This document shows, in pieces, positions 23,752-35,012 of a stretch of 64,000 nt of DNA. The stretch lies in the NCBI GenBank assembly GCA_008360955.1, contig LUCM01008249.1, positions 34,076 through 98,075 of the forward strand. Direction: 5' to 3'. The position numbers and the translations under genes are program-made. Position 1 is the stretch's first letter; each line of letters starts with the position of its first letter. Origin of the DNA: Fasciolopsis buskii (taxonomy: Eukaryota; Platyhelminthes; Trematoda; Plagiorchiida; Fasciolidae). Below the pieces are notes generated by a model. It ran no database searches. It saw nothing but the letters and a program-made list of their open reading frames with translations, and was not told where the DNA came from.

Positions 23752-24799
23752 CTGTTGATTAAAAAAGATCCATTATTCCCTTGAGAACATGTTAACGCAA
23801 CCGTTCAAAACTTCAAAATTCTGTCTATGGAGGGCATTTACCAAATAAATGCTTAATAGCAGAACTCATTATTATCAACACCGTTTAACTCTAAACAGCA
23901 AAGTAATCCCCATTAATCGCTGCGTTCCTCGTAGCATACACTACTACGGAAGAAATGAATATACAAAGTGGATGTATAAGAAATGGAAAAAGAATGCCAC
24001 GGTATCTAACACACGGATTACACAGCCTGAGTGTGCAAACGCATATTCCTTAATTGCTCGGACTCAACAGAAAGCGACCGCACGATCGCCATTGTTCACG
24101 ATTCAAAGCGTACGAGCTGGGAGATCTATTGGACCTCAACCACAAAGACGTGAAAGGCCTATTTTACCTAAGTTCGCTGTACATTTTCACATTCCACAGT
24201 TGCACGTCAGGTATTGGCCTGCATGTGGCTTCCTTCATTTCAAATGATAAACGGCAGACGCGTGCTTGCTATACGCAATATGGGACCCAACCAACAAGGT
24301 CTACTAAGCGCGGTGAGCTGTAATAGAATATCGCCTGAACCGAATCCCAATATTAAACTTCACATTTCCCACGCAGTTCACAACTGATATGTAATACAAA
24401 GAAATAGCCAAAGATAGTCACTTCGTAGGATCCTTTCCATAACAAGTTTTAGTGCTACTTTCGAGCCTTCGACCAGTTGTATATTATTGCCCAAAACTAG
24501 TTGATATAGACAAAATGTCTATGAACCTCCTAAAAGCATCTGCGGAGAGGAGACAAATCATGTGGAATAAACTAAACTAGGAACTATGAAACGGATCGGA
24601 GCGAATTGCACTATACGTGCTTAGTCACTTAGCTGGGCAATGTTCTTAATTCAACCAGAACTGGAAGTCATGGGAGTTACTCAAATGCACCGTCGTTGAT
24701 GGCACATTTTACCAGTGGATCCAGTACGGAGAATTGGAAAAGAGGAATATCAAGCGGTGGACAATAAGGCAGATCTAAAATAACAGCAACATAACTTAC
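23752..24799 (-). other. WBP2 intron, 1.05 kb
   Basis: Donor CTG|GTAAGT at 24799 and acceptor ATCAACAG at 23752 on the minus strand, phase 1. It contains an RTE-A LINE 3' remnant (about 24000-24330) in the same orientation as the gene. Confidence 0.75.
24000..24330 (-). mobile_element. RTE-A LINE 3' remnant
   Basis: Minus-strand text matches the C-terminal coding part and 3' UTR of LINE copies A, B and C: AGGAAGCCACATGCAGGCC corresponds to AAGAAGCCATGTGGAGGCC at 39791, and AATGTACAGCGAACTTAGG to the ATGTACAGCGAAGTTAGG block near 39845. It lines up best with copy C (36470-36780). Confidence 0.7.
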
Positions 24800-24994
24800 C
24801 AGCATGTGCGGCAGACATAGGTTCACTCGAACTATTTACATTCCCTCCAACCGCGCCATGGCCACCAAACTGATTGGGCGGCGGAGGATAGCCCGAAGCT
24901 TCAGGGTACGGTGGGGCACTTGGAAATACATTGTTTTCTTGCGGTGCAGCCCCCGGGTATGGAGGTGGGGCTCCAACATAATACAATGATGATG
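24800..24994 (-). CDS. WBP2: WW domain-binding protein 2, penultimate exon (Pro/Tyr-rich)
   Basis: Starts after TTGATTAG at 24994 and ends at GCTG|GTAAGT. Both borders keep phase 1, so the codon split after 32729 (C|CA, Pro) and the one before 23751 (G|CT, Ala) are restored exactly. The 65 codons are a low-complexity Pro/Tyr/Gly/Asn tail with one PPxY motif (APPPYPGAA) and the near-motifs SAPPYPEA and GYPPPPNQ, ending SEPMSAAHA, the start of the Ala-rich segment that precedes PHNVY. This is the expected WBP2 middle tail. Confidence 0.82.
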
Positions 24995-25254
24995 CTAATC
25001 AAAAAATTGGAGAGTAATGGAAAAATTGGCTTTCCCGGACAGTACAGTTTAGTTCATTTTGGACAGCCACTGACCTTGCACCAACGTGCTCTGGTTGTGG
25101 TTGCTACCCTCACAACATCATCCGCTCAAACGGAAAAAAGGAGAACAATGAAAGACCGACTGTCAAAATAGCTAGTTGAACAACAACACAAAAGACAAAA
25201 GATTCCAAATGCAAGAACGCCAATGACTGCGGCAATCAGCTATATCACACGCTG

Positions 25255-25760
25255 TTTCTAACCGTAGCTTCGAGGGATCTCGTGAACCCCGACCCGGTAG
25301 TCTAAATGCATCCACACGATCCAGACTAGTGGTTAAAGTTCTCACACGCTTTACCCATATCAGCGACTATCCATCTCGAATCGTCCTCCAATTACTACCT
25401 GCCCCGCGGAACGGCGTAGAACTAGAAAAGCATTTTGTGGGCATCCGCAAAACATGTCCCAACCAACTGCACCTACCCTGACTTTGTCTTATTAAAACAA
25501 TATACCCTAAGACCCAGTACCGTGCGCCTAACTTGAGTCAAATAAAAAAATTCTCTCACCATGTTCTACCAATATTACGAAGACAACAGTGTTCAAACAC
25601 CGAAAGTTTCCGTATATGTTCTGCTCTCACTGGCTATTTTTCGGAACCGTAGAGCAATATCGACTTTATTGCTACCGTGTATACTCGACCTCTGATCGAT
25701 AACCGGATGTCACCCCGATGCCACAGATGCCAATCGAACGTTTTGGATGCGCACAGACAC
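25255..25760 (-). mobile_element. RTE-type LINE remnant (family RTE-B), C-terminal domain
   Basis: On the minus strand I read IRLSIRGRVYTVAIKSILLYGSE and then VRAEHIRKLSVFEHCCLRNIG, followed by a decayed tail: the LLYG.E.W / FE..CLR.I motifs that follow the reverse transcriptase in RTE-clade elements. A second copy at 57524-58090 shares about 70% of bases over 25560-25740 (common blocks ACACCGAAAGT, AACCGGATGTCAC, CACCACAGATGCC). Confidence 0.65.
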
Positions 25761-27306
25761 TTCACCTGATGTACGACCACTATCCAAGTAACTAAATCTA
25801 CCCACCTCACGCAGTTGTTATCCTGCGAGAACAGGGTTCGTCGTCGACGAGATTATTCGAATTTGGATACCAAACTACAATGTGTCTAAAGAGTAGTATA
25901 AGGCATACGAAACTTGCATGACGGATGCGGAAACACGACAGAATGATACATCAACATGTGTTCTGTGAAACTAAAATACATATTTGATGATCATCCAGAA
26001 CTGAACCCTACAGTGCATCTATTTTGTCTTTGCAATGCAAGAAGTATGGCTGATTTCGGTTTTCACGCCGCCTTTGAGAATAAAACTACCTCATGAACAG
26101 GGCCGCGATCGACTGCACGGTTACTGCCGCTCACAAAGTTGATACTCTCTTGTCTAAATACTCCAATACTTGTAAACTTCGAGGTTGGTTTTCGTAAAGT
26201 AATCTCATTTGAATAACTAGGACCGACCACGCTGAACATCCACCAGAACGTTGGAACGTTTGAACCGTTTTGCGCACGGGTAAACAATGCATTACCATTC
26301 TCAAGTTCTGAAAGCACAGACGCGATGCAATGTATACCCGAAGTAAGCCCACCCAGCTACAAGGATCAACGAACCTGAGCAACCATGCTCCTACTGGTGG
26401 GTCCGCGCTAATAATGAACAGTCTAACTAATATAACTTTAATTTTTAGTGAACTAAATTGAAAAAGGATGGCCGTAGCACGGCCCCGTGATATTTTACTT
26501 TAGCTCACTAATTTAGCCTACTCCTACTTGACGATGGATAGGCGCACGAAGAAAATAGTGGGATAATTCAACCTAGGTCACCAAGGCCAAAAGGGGACCC
26601 CGATTATGTAGGTATATTTCAGTCGGCCAAACGTCAGCAATATATGAGGATTTTGCACTTCCAGCCCCCAAAAAATGGATTTAACTCATGCATAAAGCCA
26701 TGGCAACACGAACATCGCCACCTTTGAAAGCGTTTTGGTCAGACGCTCTATTATCACATATTGCTTCGATCAACAGCTAAGTGCATTCTTCGGTAGTCAA
26801 CGTTCAATCGATGGACATGCACGCAGGTGCGCACGAATACGCAGACTGAGACAGAGGACAGAACAGATACAAAGACACGTACGAGGACGAACACTGATCG
26901 CCCAATCACGTTCGGTTTGACCTTTACCTTGCGTATGTGGATCCGTTGCTCAGATGTACTGAGTCGATCGAATCGCTCATTCACACAAATACACATTTGG
27001 ATATGAATCACTTGCTGGAAGTAGTGCACTAGCCCAAACTGAAACCGCTATCATGGATTGTTTTACGCGTCACTGTGGGTCAAAACTGCATGTTTATGCC
27101 ATTTATACAAAAAACATGGCCAACATCTGGACTTCCGGATACCAATTATCCGAGTTCGAACTTCGTCACAAGAACAGTCTCGAAAGCTACCACAACAGAC
27201 CCAATATAAAGGCAGAATTAGTGTCCCCAGCGAAAAAATTCTACGCAAAGTCCCAGTCTTACCAAGTGTCAGCACCTCCCGGATCCTCGGAATGTCGGTG
27301 GTTCAA

Positions 27307-27308
<2 letters not shown>

Positions 27309-27355
<47 letters not shown>
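27309..27355. repeat. (AT)n microsatellite
   Basis: About 23 AT units immediately next to the terminal repeat of the PLE. Confidence 0.95.
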
Positions 27356-27357
<2 letters not shown>

Positions 27358-27536
27358 CAATGGAATATAAATTCCCGCTGAGCACATTGAGAAAACAAGC
27401 TGGCGAGGAAGCTCGTTTTCAGTGATTCGTACTCGTGCCATTACATCACAATATATTTGGAAAAATTTCCCTTAAGAGGGATCGGATTAGTCAGATAAAA
27501 ATGAGTGGGGAAGAGATTTGTAGTGTTACATGCATA
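27356..27536 (-). repeat. PLE terminal repeat, downstream copy
   Basis: Direct repeat of 29960-30110, next to an (AT)n run. On the minus strand it reads TTTTTCCAAATATATTGTGATG then AATGGCACGAGTACGAATCAC and TGAAAACGAGCT. Partial copies occur at 32160-32300, 34925-35012 and 58370-58425. Confidence 0.7.
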
Positions 27537-27771
27537 ATCTGAATACAGACCAGCGTGCTGTGTTAATTGTTTTGTGGTCTAGGGTTTGCATTGAGTCGGA
27601 AGGCGGACCAAAGGGAGTGTGGAAGGGCAACCACAAATTGTTTTTGAACGCACAGTGGAGGACTGTAAAGACGGATCGCGACAACTTCCGCTGTGCTCAA
27701 GAAGCGACACTTTGTCAACTTAGACTGCTGACTTCTGACCCTATACAGGGTCCGGAAAGCTTACGTCACAT

Positions 27772-28164
27772 TCACGATGAGTTTAGTTTATGCCAAGATT
27801 GAAACGGCTGGACTATTAAGCGCATAATTGTTGCCGTGCCCAACCATGAATGTCGCTCATGGATACGTCCAGACAAGCGCCTAGTCGTGCGGCCAATGTA
27901 CATTATTCCACAATAACATGCGAATGAATAAACACAGAACGAGGCTGCAGTATCAGGAACTTTGCTTTTAAACCGTATTGACACCTTGGGGTGGGATTCG
28001 AACTGGATTCGGAGCTTGGTTGCGTAGAATCTCATACTGAGAGCATTAATCAGTCCTCTTCGTGTTATCTCTGCTAGCACCTTTTTTGAATGAAAGAGAT
28101 ATGTATACTGGCTTCCTCTCCACTGCTGCTCTCTTGTGAACTTCTGTTTCCAATATCTCATCAA
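27772..28164 (-). pseudogene. PLE GIY-YIG endonuclease domain
   Basis: 130 codons open on the minus strand. The N-terminal half is the connector; then SFCVYSFACYCG, MYIGRTTRRLSGRIHERHSW: the Cys-containing first strand and the Y-I-G...R...R..EH core of a GIY-YIG nuclease (here GIMYIGRT). The C-terminal catalytic Glu region has decayed into the wrong frame (after HSWLGTA). Confidence 0.75.
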
Positions 28165-28563
28165 CTAATCTACTTGGGAATCCGTTTTCAATGAATACTC
28201 TTCTTGTCGTCTCAAGTTCTGCCTCAAGAGTATCTTTTGTGCATATTCTTTTTTCTTCTGGCTGAGACATCGAATTAGGTTCCTCTTCACATTGAGAGGT
28301 ACAAAGCTGTGAAAGTTGATGCATTGCCCATTCCACATGGCTTTCTTGTGTATTGATTGCCGAATAAAGCCGTCTTCTCGACGACGTAGTTGTACATCTA
28401 GGAGTGCCATTTCATTGTTCAGTTCCATCTCTGTTGTGAATATCACATTTGCGTGAGCCAAGTTGAACTTATTCAACAGTTGGTCAGTTCTCGTCGAGGG
28501 ATTGAGTACACAGAAGATGTCATCTGCGTAACGCTTGTATAAGTAGAGCGCTTGTATTGACAA
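28165..28563 (-). pseudogene. PLE reverse transcriptase, catalytic box and thumb
   Basis: Opens with LYLYKRYADDIFCVL, where YADD is the metal-binding catalytic box of the palm, then NEMALLDVQL and an extended thumb/connector (QKKKEYAQKILLRQN). The upstream part of the palm is in another frame (28997-28605); the two are separated by a frameshift near 28600-28620, where the conserved PLG.LLADIF stretch can still be read. Confidence 0.78.
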
Positions 28564-28604
28564 CTCGAGTGGCCCACGTTCCAGCCTTGGTATAAAAATA
28601 TCAG

Positions 28605-28997
28605 CTAGTAATAGGCCGAGTGGGACCTCGTGGCTACGCCGTCCTTTTGACGGTGAATTCGATTAGTAAATTTAAATTGGACGTTGTACGTACATAAGAA
28701 CAGTAGTTGTTTGAAGCATACTGTCGGAAGACTTGTCGTTAAGCCACTGTTCTCGATGTAGTCACAGAGGTATTCGATTGTTTCCGTGGTCGGAACATTG
28801 GTAAAAAGGGCGGTGATATATAAAGAAAGCATTCTTCGTCCCTTCATATTTAGATCTTTCGCGGGGTCGATAAGCTCAAATGTGTCTTTGAGGCCATATC
28901 TTGCTATCTTCTGCGCAACAGGTTCCAGCAACCTAGTCAGCCATTCTGTCACAGCGTGATACGGCGAATTGCACATGCCCGAATTACACATGCACAT
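28605..28997 (-). pseudogene. PLE reverse transcriptase, fingers and palm
   Basis: Carries SLYITALFTNVPTTETIEYL (first catalytic region; the usual SLDV..LFTN Asp has become Tyr), then LLFLCTYNVQFKFTNRIHRQ and KDGVATRSH, which correspond to the Y..Q..G.AMGSPL block. The altered catalytic Asp is a second sign that this copy is dead. Confidence 0.75.
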
Positions 28998-29180
28998 GTC
29001 TCAAAAGAACTCCACTTTCATGTATTCTAGATAGGCCGTACATTCTCGGAATAGTGGTTCTGGTAGGCGAAATCTATTCAAACGTGGATGAATCTATGAT
29101 ATCCTTTTGTCTCAACGGTCTCAGGATGCTAGACAACGATTTTCAATCTGATGCGCTTTATCATTCTCCTTCGTCAATTT

Positions 29181-29654
29181 TCAAAATTTCGACGTGCCAT
29201 TCGGAATGGCTTCCATTATCGCTGCACGGTCAAACTTGTTAAACAGAGCTGCACCTGCATCTTTATCTGGTCTTGATAACATGATGTCTGCATTTTGCTG
29301 CACTTCTCTTAACTGTCTCTTTATTAATCTGCTCGTTGTAAGTCTAGCTCCATGAAACTGATAGCAAATGTTCACCAAAGTTGATTTAAACGCTTGCATT
29401 TTCATGTGTGATGACGGGGATAAACTGGAAAACTTAGAAGAAAGATTCACAAATCCAATTTCTAAGCCTATTTGTGCATTCTGGCTGTTTGGACAACAAA
29501 CTTTGGATACAACTTCTGACAGTGTCTCGTCTAACTTGAAGTCTGACAGACTGTGAACAAATCGATCAGGGTTCTGTGGAAACTCACTCGATGGTTTTGA
29601 TCCTTCCAATCGTTTCATCAACACTTGGCGCTTCTGGTTCACCTGTTTGTGCAC
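29181..29654 (-). pseudogene. PLE N-terminal region
   Basis: 157 codons. Near the end LSRPDKDAGAALFNKFDRA matches the I.RPDKG...V....DY motif that opens the reverse transcriptase of Penelope elements. The part before it is helical and Leu/Lys-rich with no named domain. Confidence 0.65.
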
Positions 29655-29959
29655 AATGGATCGAACGTATTCCTCGAAAGGTTGTTTTTCCTACTCACAC
29701 AATTGGTTGAGCACATAAGATGATGTCACAAATGTTCGTCCTAATTCTGCGGTATGATTGCACATGGTATCACATTCGTTAAGAGCTTGCCTTTGAAGTG
29801 ACGTCCTAGTAATGTGCATCCGGTTTGGTTTTTGCTTTGGAAAATTAGATTCAGTTATACAGTCATCGAGGATCTAATGTGAACTCCAGACAGGGCCAGC
29901 TTCGTACAGGACTTAATATACCTATTAAGCTCTTTCAGTACAGCTGGGTCCCTGGCTTG

Positions 29960-30110
29960 TTTCGATTCCTTGAAAATTCCCACTGAGCACATCGAGAAAA
30001 CACAAGTTGGCGAACTAGCTCTTTTCCAGGGGTTCGTACTCATGCCATTACATCACTATATATTGGGAAAAGTTTTCATTAGGAGGGACTTGACTATTCA
30101 GATAAAAATA
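29960..30110 (-). repeat. PLE terminal repeat, upstream copy
   Basis: Same orientation as 27356-27510 and about 80% identical by eye. Minus strand: TATAGTGATGTAATGGCATG, AGTACGAACCCCTGGAAAAG, AGCTAGTTCGCC. Confidence 0.7.
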
Positions 30111-31876
30111 CGACTTAGAATTACGAACGGTGGAAACGTATTGTTTGTATTAACGAATTTGGATTTTGTTACCCAAACAATGAAGTGAGATAGAAGCAAG
30201 AATATCATTCTTTGGGGCAAAAGAAGACTGTCTTCAAGAAGTTCGATCACACACCACAACTTAACTTTAAACGGCAGGAATGAGTGTTTTTGTGAGGTTC
30301 ACTGACCAACACTAGTCACAGTTACCCCTAACCGAGTTTCGTTTTTCTCCGTGTTTTCGACCACGTCAAATACTCAACGTGCACTGAGATCTGTAGTTTA
30401 TTTGTTTATTTCTTCTACCCATTAAGTTAGAAAGAACCTGAAAAACAACCGATCCATCGAACTAGTTATTTGAACAAATATTTTCGCAAAACTCTTGGAT
30501 AACCCCATGGAATCTTATTGGATCATTAATTTGTAACATTTTGCGAGCATGAAAAAGGTCCGTCGGATGGGATTAGTTTAGCATTTTCTGTCACAATAAA
30601 TTAATCGCCTGGTCTGATTATTCATGCACTAGGTATAGACAGAAATGCAGATTTCGTATCCTCTGAAGTCCGATTTTATGGCCTGTGGTGAACATATCAA
30701 TGAATCCGTTTATGCCCCCTTTGTCCAAAACACAAAATCTAATTGACGTTGTTGTTGTTTCCATTGTCAAATCGGCTGTCACTGTCAGATGTGAGGGAAA
30801 TCCGAAACCGACCAGTTGAACTCGTTGTGTGCATCGATCTCGTATCGAAAGCAGTTGGGTTTGGTCAAAAGTAATCTGTCTGTTCCTTTTCGTAACAACT
30901 GCAATCTTTTGTTTGCTGAGTGTGTCACTCCGTGTTAGGAGGGACTGGATTCCCTTTTCTGAGCGTAGGTAACTAAACATCATCAGTCCCATGACAGGAA
31001 GGTCGCACGGTATTTGGACGGCCGTCCGCGACCTTGTTATAGCAGAGTGATTGCACGGTGAAAATAGGCGACTCCATAGACAATTGGATATGCAACACCC
31101 AGTGCATATGAGGAAAAGTATGATATCAGAAGTGTTTGGCTTCTGGGTGCCTTTCCGAAAGGCCTGTTAGAACATGGATTCTATTCGAAATAGAATGTGG
31201 TTGCATACTCGTTGATGTAGCACATATATTTGGGCTATTCTAATTGTTGCAATTTACGGGTGAATTCCATTAGGATTACGGTAGTATTACCGTCAGCTCC
31301 GTCTTTTTTACAATAGACATTGATGCAATAATTCTGCATTGTGTAAAGCTAAAAAAGAAACAACACTCTTCAGTAGACCGCAGCTGTGTTAGCCACCATA
31401 CGACTCAAGTGATCCATCTTCCACACGATGCATAATACAACGTCGACTATCTCGAGAATTGTAACGCACCATCTTAAGAATAACGAGCATGTGGACACCA
31501 AAATCGTATCCTTTTGTAGAACATGGTTAATATTAAACGGGGGTCTCTATCATAGGGTTATCGGTCTAAGTAACTAACCAAACTCATTCCATAATCCGAC
31601 CTATATCACAGCAAAGCAAGCCACCTGTTAAATGGGTTGCGAAACTACATCTTGTCTCTGAAAACTTGTAGTTAGCCATAACTGTCTTCCGATCAGGCTA
31701 GGACTGTACCATTGATCTCCATCAGTGTGCGTATTACCTAAGTGATTCAGGACAGAACCGTCGTACGAAGTTGTCTCGAACAACTGAACAGTTCCTGAAC
31801 CAATGCCTAGTTTAAAAACTTCAGATGGTGAATCATCTTACTATGCTATGCTTCCAATTACCTCATCACGGTCGCG

Positions 31877-32115
31877 GTGGGTCTTTTTTGAATGGCAGAG
31901 ATATGTATACTGGCTTCCTCTCCACTGCTGCCCTCTTGTGAACTTCTTTTTCTGTTTCCAATATCTCATCAATTAATCTACTTGGGAATCCGTTTTCAAT
32001 GAATACTCTTCTTGTCGTCCCAAGTTCTGCTTCAAGAGTATCTTTTGTGCATATTCTTTTTTCCTCTGGCTATGAGACATCGAATTAGGTTCCTCTTCGC
32101 ATTAAGAGGCTCTCT
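31877..32115 (-). mobile_element. PLE fragment (thumb region)
   Basis: Nearly identical to 28079-28295 (for example GGCAGAGATATGTATACTGG and CTTGGGAATCCGTTTTCAATG), with a small insertion (TTTTTCTG) near 31948. It covers the connector between reverse transcriptase and GIY-YIG domains of a second copy. Confidence 0.8.
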
Positions 32116-32159
32116 ACCTCCTAGACCACAAAACAATTACAACAACACGCTCATCTCTA

Positions 32160-32300
32160 TTCAGGTTATGCATGTAACACCTCAAATCCCTTCCCACTCA
32201 TTTTTATCTGACGAATCCGATCCCTCCTAAGGAAAATTTTTCCAAATATATTGTGATGTAATGGCATGAGTACGAATCACTGAAAACGAGCTTGTTTACC
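32160..32300 (+). repeat. PLE terminal repeat in opposite orientation
   Basis: Plus-strand text (TTATGCATGTAACAC, CACTCATTTTTATCTGAC, ATGGCATGAGTACGAATCAC) equals the minus-strand text of 27407-27536. It therefore faces the PLE fragment at 31877-32115, a head-to-head junction near 32116-32160. Confidence 0.75.
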
Positions 32301-32728
32301 ACAGAGGTTGGAAGAGGTCAGCTTTCGTGGTCAATTCGAATAAAAGATAGCCACAGTCACGGAATGAGCTTTGGCTGTTCACATATAGCGATTGGAAAGA
32401 AGTACTTTTGTATATCCTTCAGTGAGAGACAGCACCACAAAATTGTACGGCCGATTGAATCAAACACCGTTTTGAGATAAAGAAATGCAGGCACCGTGAG
32501 CATGCGGAACATGCCTTTGTTCTAATATCTTCACGCCAAAGTGTAATTTGCAGAGGAAAAGGTGTGCAAAAGCTGAGGACGAAACCCGGGATGGAAAGAT
32601 CTAACAACGCAGAGGACACCGCTTTGCAATACATTCCCGAAAATCCACGGACTTTTTGATCCGTGGAGTCGACTTATTCGCTAGTAAAACTGGTGGTTGA
32701 TAACAATGAATGAGAATGAACAACTCAC

Positions 32729-32978
32729 GTGGTGGTTGAGAAAATGCATCATGCGGTTTGATAAAACCATAGTACGGATCGTTGTACGGTGGGGCGTATG
32801 CCGGTGGTGGGCAGGAATAGAACTGACCTGCCCCGTTTATATCCATTGTCGAAGTGTACGGCGGAGGAGGACGGAACGTTTGTTTTGCAGAACATGCACG
32901 CCTACCAAGATCAATGAGAGCCTGGGCAAACTCAATAGCTCCACCCTTTTTGAATGTAAACTTGAATTCTGCTTCACC
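32729..32978 (-). CDS. WBP2: WW domain-binding protein 2, exon with end of GRAM domain and first PPxY motifs
   Basis: Minus-strand exon between acceptor TCCTGCGTAG (intron ends at 32979) and donor CCACCAC|GTGAGT. It begins GEAEFKFTFKKGGAIEFAQA, the GGAIEF strand-helix that closes the GRAM domain in WBP2, continues with a basic helix (LGRRACSAKQ) and then the Pro-rich tail with PPPY (RPPPPYTST) and PPAY (CPPPAYAPP) motifs plus DPYYGFIKP. Codon phase is 0 at the start and 1 at the end, and the end matches 24994. The first part of the GRAM domain (about 90 residues) must come from exons at higher coordinates; I did not find them. Confidence 0.82.
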
Positions 32979-34924
32979 CTACGCAGGACGGGAGAAATGA
33001 AAACCATATAGAGCTCTCAGACAGATAAAATATGAAAGAAACCAAATTATCAGGTGATTTTGTCTTCCTAAAGGCCGACCAGCGTGATTTGCAAGCGGCA
33101 GTTTATTCGTTGTTGTTAGTGAAGCATTTCAAATGATAAAATTCATAAAAGCATGTCTGATCTACTGTCGCTCGACATACGCACCTTGAGAAGTGTCTAG
33201 CATGAAGACTGGGCAACGTCACAATGGCCTGTTCTACATTCCTGACCAAAAACCGAGCCCCTACTCTGAATTCCTTCTACTCGCAACCTACCTGGATCCG
33301 TTCGAACGAAACAGGCACTGGAAATGACCTCACGGGACTAAAATGCATCACACGAATGATGGGCGCAAATCACATCATCCTTAATGGGGCACAGTGGAAT
33401 GTGACAGTCAGATCTATATTCCAACCGTGCTGATTTGTTGCGCTCCCAGGTAATGAAAGAAATATGTAACTAACGTTAGAAACGATATCTTAAACCGGGC
33501 TAAACGTGCAGCTGTCAGAGAGTGGATGAAATGTTGACAACCAGCGCGTGGTTACAAACGGATTTTACCTAGGGGAAACAACGTTACGTCATCAGTTGAG
33601 GTTGCTTCGGTGCGCTGGTTGCTGCCAACTGGTACGCCTGACTGAAACGCGAAAGTGAACTTCACAAGTGGAACAGACGTAGGAAAAAACGCTTAAAAAA
33701 CACGGTCCAACCAATGGGCATCATAAAACACCTCCACTAAATGAGCAACAAAAACCAGCTGACTTGGAGCCGTGCGCCAATGCGCGTGAGGTTCTCATCA
33801 AACTTTTACTTACGAAAGTAAAAAAGCATCGATACCGATGCACAGGCAAAATATGTCCAATTGCATAGAATGATGGTGATGCAAAAAATAGTGAAAATGC
33901 TTATCAAATCAGAAATCTACTGGCCACGTGATTCACTCACCGTCAGTTGGATTGGATCGCATAAATGACCTATACTTCTTGATATCTCGTCGGCCCTAGC
34001 ACATGTGACTATCGAGCTGGCGCTTCAGTGACTTAACTTAAGCAGTCACTCCGTAAAAACAATTCCAAAGAAATTGTACTAAAGACCACGATATCAAAAC
34101 ACTTTATTTGTTTTAAACCACGTAGAGCTCGATTCTACAAAATCGAAAACAGACGAACTGACCAAGTCCGGCTGAAGTTTACAGGATACTTCAGAGGAAT
34201 ATCATTACAGTGTTGGACAACGGTTTTAAAGAGCCGTCCGCTACCAAAGTTGGTAGACTATCGTATCTCTCGATATATTATTATCTTATTGGCCTCTATA
34301 ACACCTAACTATCACCTGTAGCTCCATACAAGTGAGACACACAAACAACCTCGATAAGTGTGCTAAACCAGGTTGAAAATAAACGAAGACTAAAACGCTG
34401 GGTGAGACAGTGCCCAGAAAACGAAGAAGGATAGCAATGAATGACTAGACGGAATTTTTTCGGATCCAAAGGCTACCGGGGAAAGCAGTCCAATCAACAG
34501 GACTGTATGGGCCCTGGGTCATGGTCTCCTCCATCCCGTGATGGCGGAGTTCCCAGAGGGCCATCGGCAATCATGCACCAAGACCACCTAGGATGGGTTT
34601 GACGTGTAGCAGATTAAAACGTGAAAAAATGTTGAGTAGAAAAGTCCAGTGCAATACCATACGCATACTCTACAACGGAATTGACGCAATCCATCTTTCT
34701 GAATTACACCCACCCAACTCCAGCAGCCAACATGTACAGGTTTCTCATGTGCACGCATCTTACTACAAGTATCGTTGTGGGCCAACAGACGCAGTTGCGA
34801 TCGAAATGTGCAGTTGAGCTCACAACCTCGTGATCTCCGAGAAACCACTTTCATCAATAATTTCCTGAATCTTTCGCATCCTTAGAGTTGTGAACTGATG
34901 TGAATGCAAACCGACAATTTCCCT
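32979..34924. other. No supported gene; region upstream of the first visible WBP2 exon
   Basis: The remaining WBP2 exons should lie in this direction. Short frames (33224-33433 plus, 34588-34857 minus) show no GRAM sequence. No repeat recognised. Confidence 0.4.
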
Positions 34925-35012
34925 TGAACCATCTCCAGACCATATTTAATGTTATGTATTGGCATGAATACGAATAACTGAAAACGAGCTTGTTCGCCAC
35001 GTTGTGTTGTTC
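34925..35012 (+). repeat. Solo PLE terminal-repeat fragment
   Basis: ATGTATTGGCATGAATACG, AATAACTGAAAACGAGCTTG and TTCGCCAC match the pLTR copies at 27356 (minus) and 32160 (plus). No PLE coding sequence adjoins. Confidence 0.6.

Larger units (their letters stand above)
27356..30110 (-). mobile_element. Penelope-like element (PLE) with GIY-YIG endonuclease and direct terminal repeats
   Basis: Minus-strand pieces follow in order: N-terminal region (29654-29181), reverse transcriptase (28997-28165) and GIY-YIG endonuclease (28164-27772). A roughly 150-base sequence lies in the same orientation at both ends (29960-30110 and 27356-27510; shared AATTCCC.CTGAGCACAT.GAGAAAAC and ATTCGTACTCATGCCATTACATCAC-type blocks), as the so-called pLTRs of Penelope elements do. 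PLEs use a reverse transcriptase related to telomerase and a GIY-YIG nuclease instead of an APE endonuclease. Frameshifts near 28620 and 29180 and several stops indicate an inactive copy. Confidence 0.82.
24995..32728 (-). other. WBP2 intron, 7.7 kb, filled with retroelements
   Basis: Donor CCACCAC|GTGAGT at 32728 and acceptor TTGATTAG at 24995 on the minus strand. It contains an RTE-B remnant (25255-25760), a full-length-looking PLE (27356-30110), a second PLE fragment and a terminal repeat (31877-32300). 25760-27308 and 30111-31876 hold nothing I can assign; the minus-strand frame 30618-30992 (124 codons) is protein-like (contains ITFDQTQLLSIRDRC) but unrecognised. Confidence 0.7.

Noticed and set aside
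27053..27441. Open frames reading through (AT)n on both strands (poly Tyr-Ile).
   Set aside because: Any frame stays open through an AT repeat.
33200..33320. Minus-strand stretch resembling a GRAM-domain micro-exon (PVRSFPVPVSFERIQ, with a good CAG|GTAGGT donor) upstream of the WBP2 exon at 32978.
   Set aside because: It would need a 46-base exon, and the following conserved part of the GRAM domain cannot be found between it and 32978. The similarity is too short to trust.
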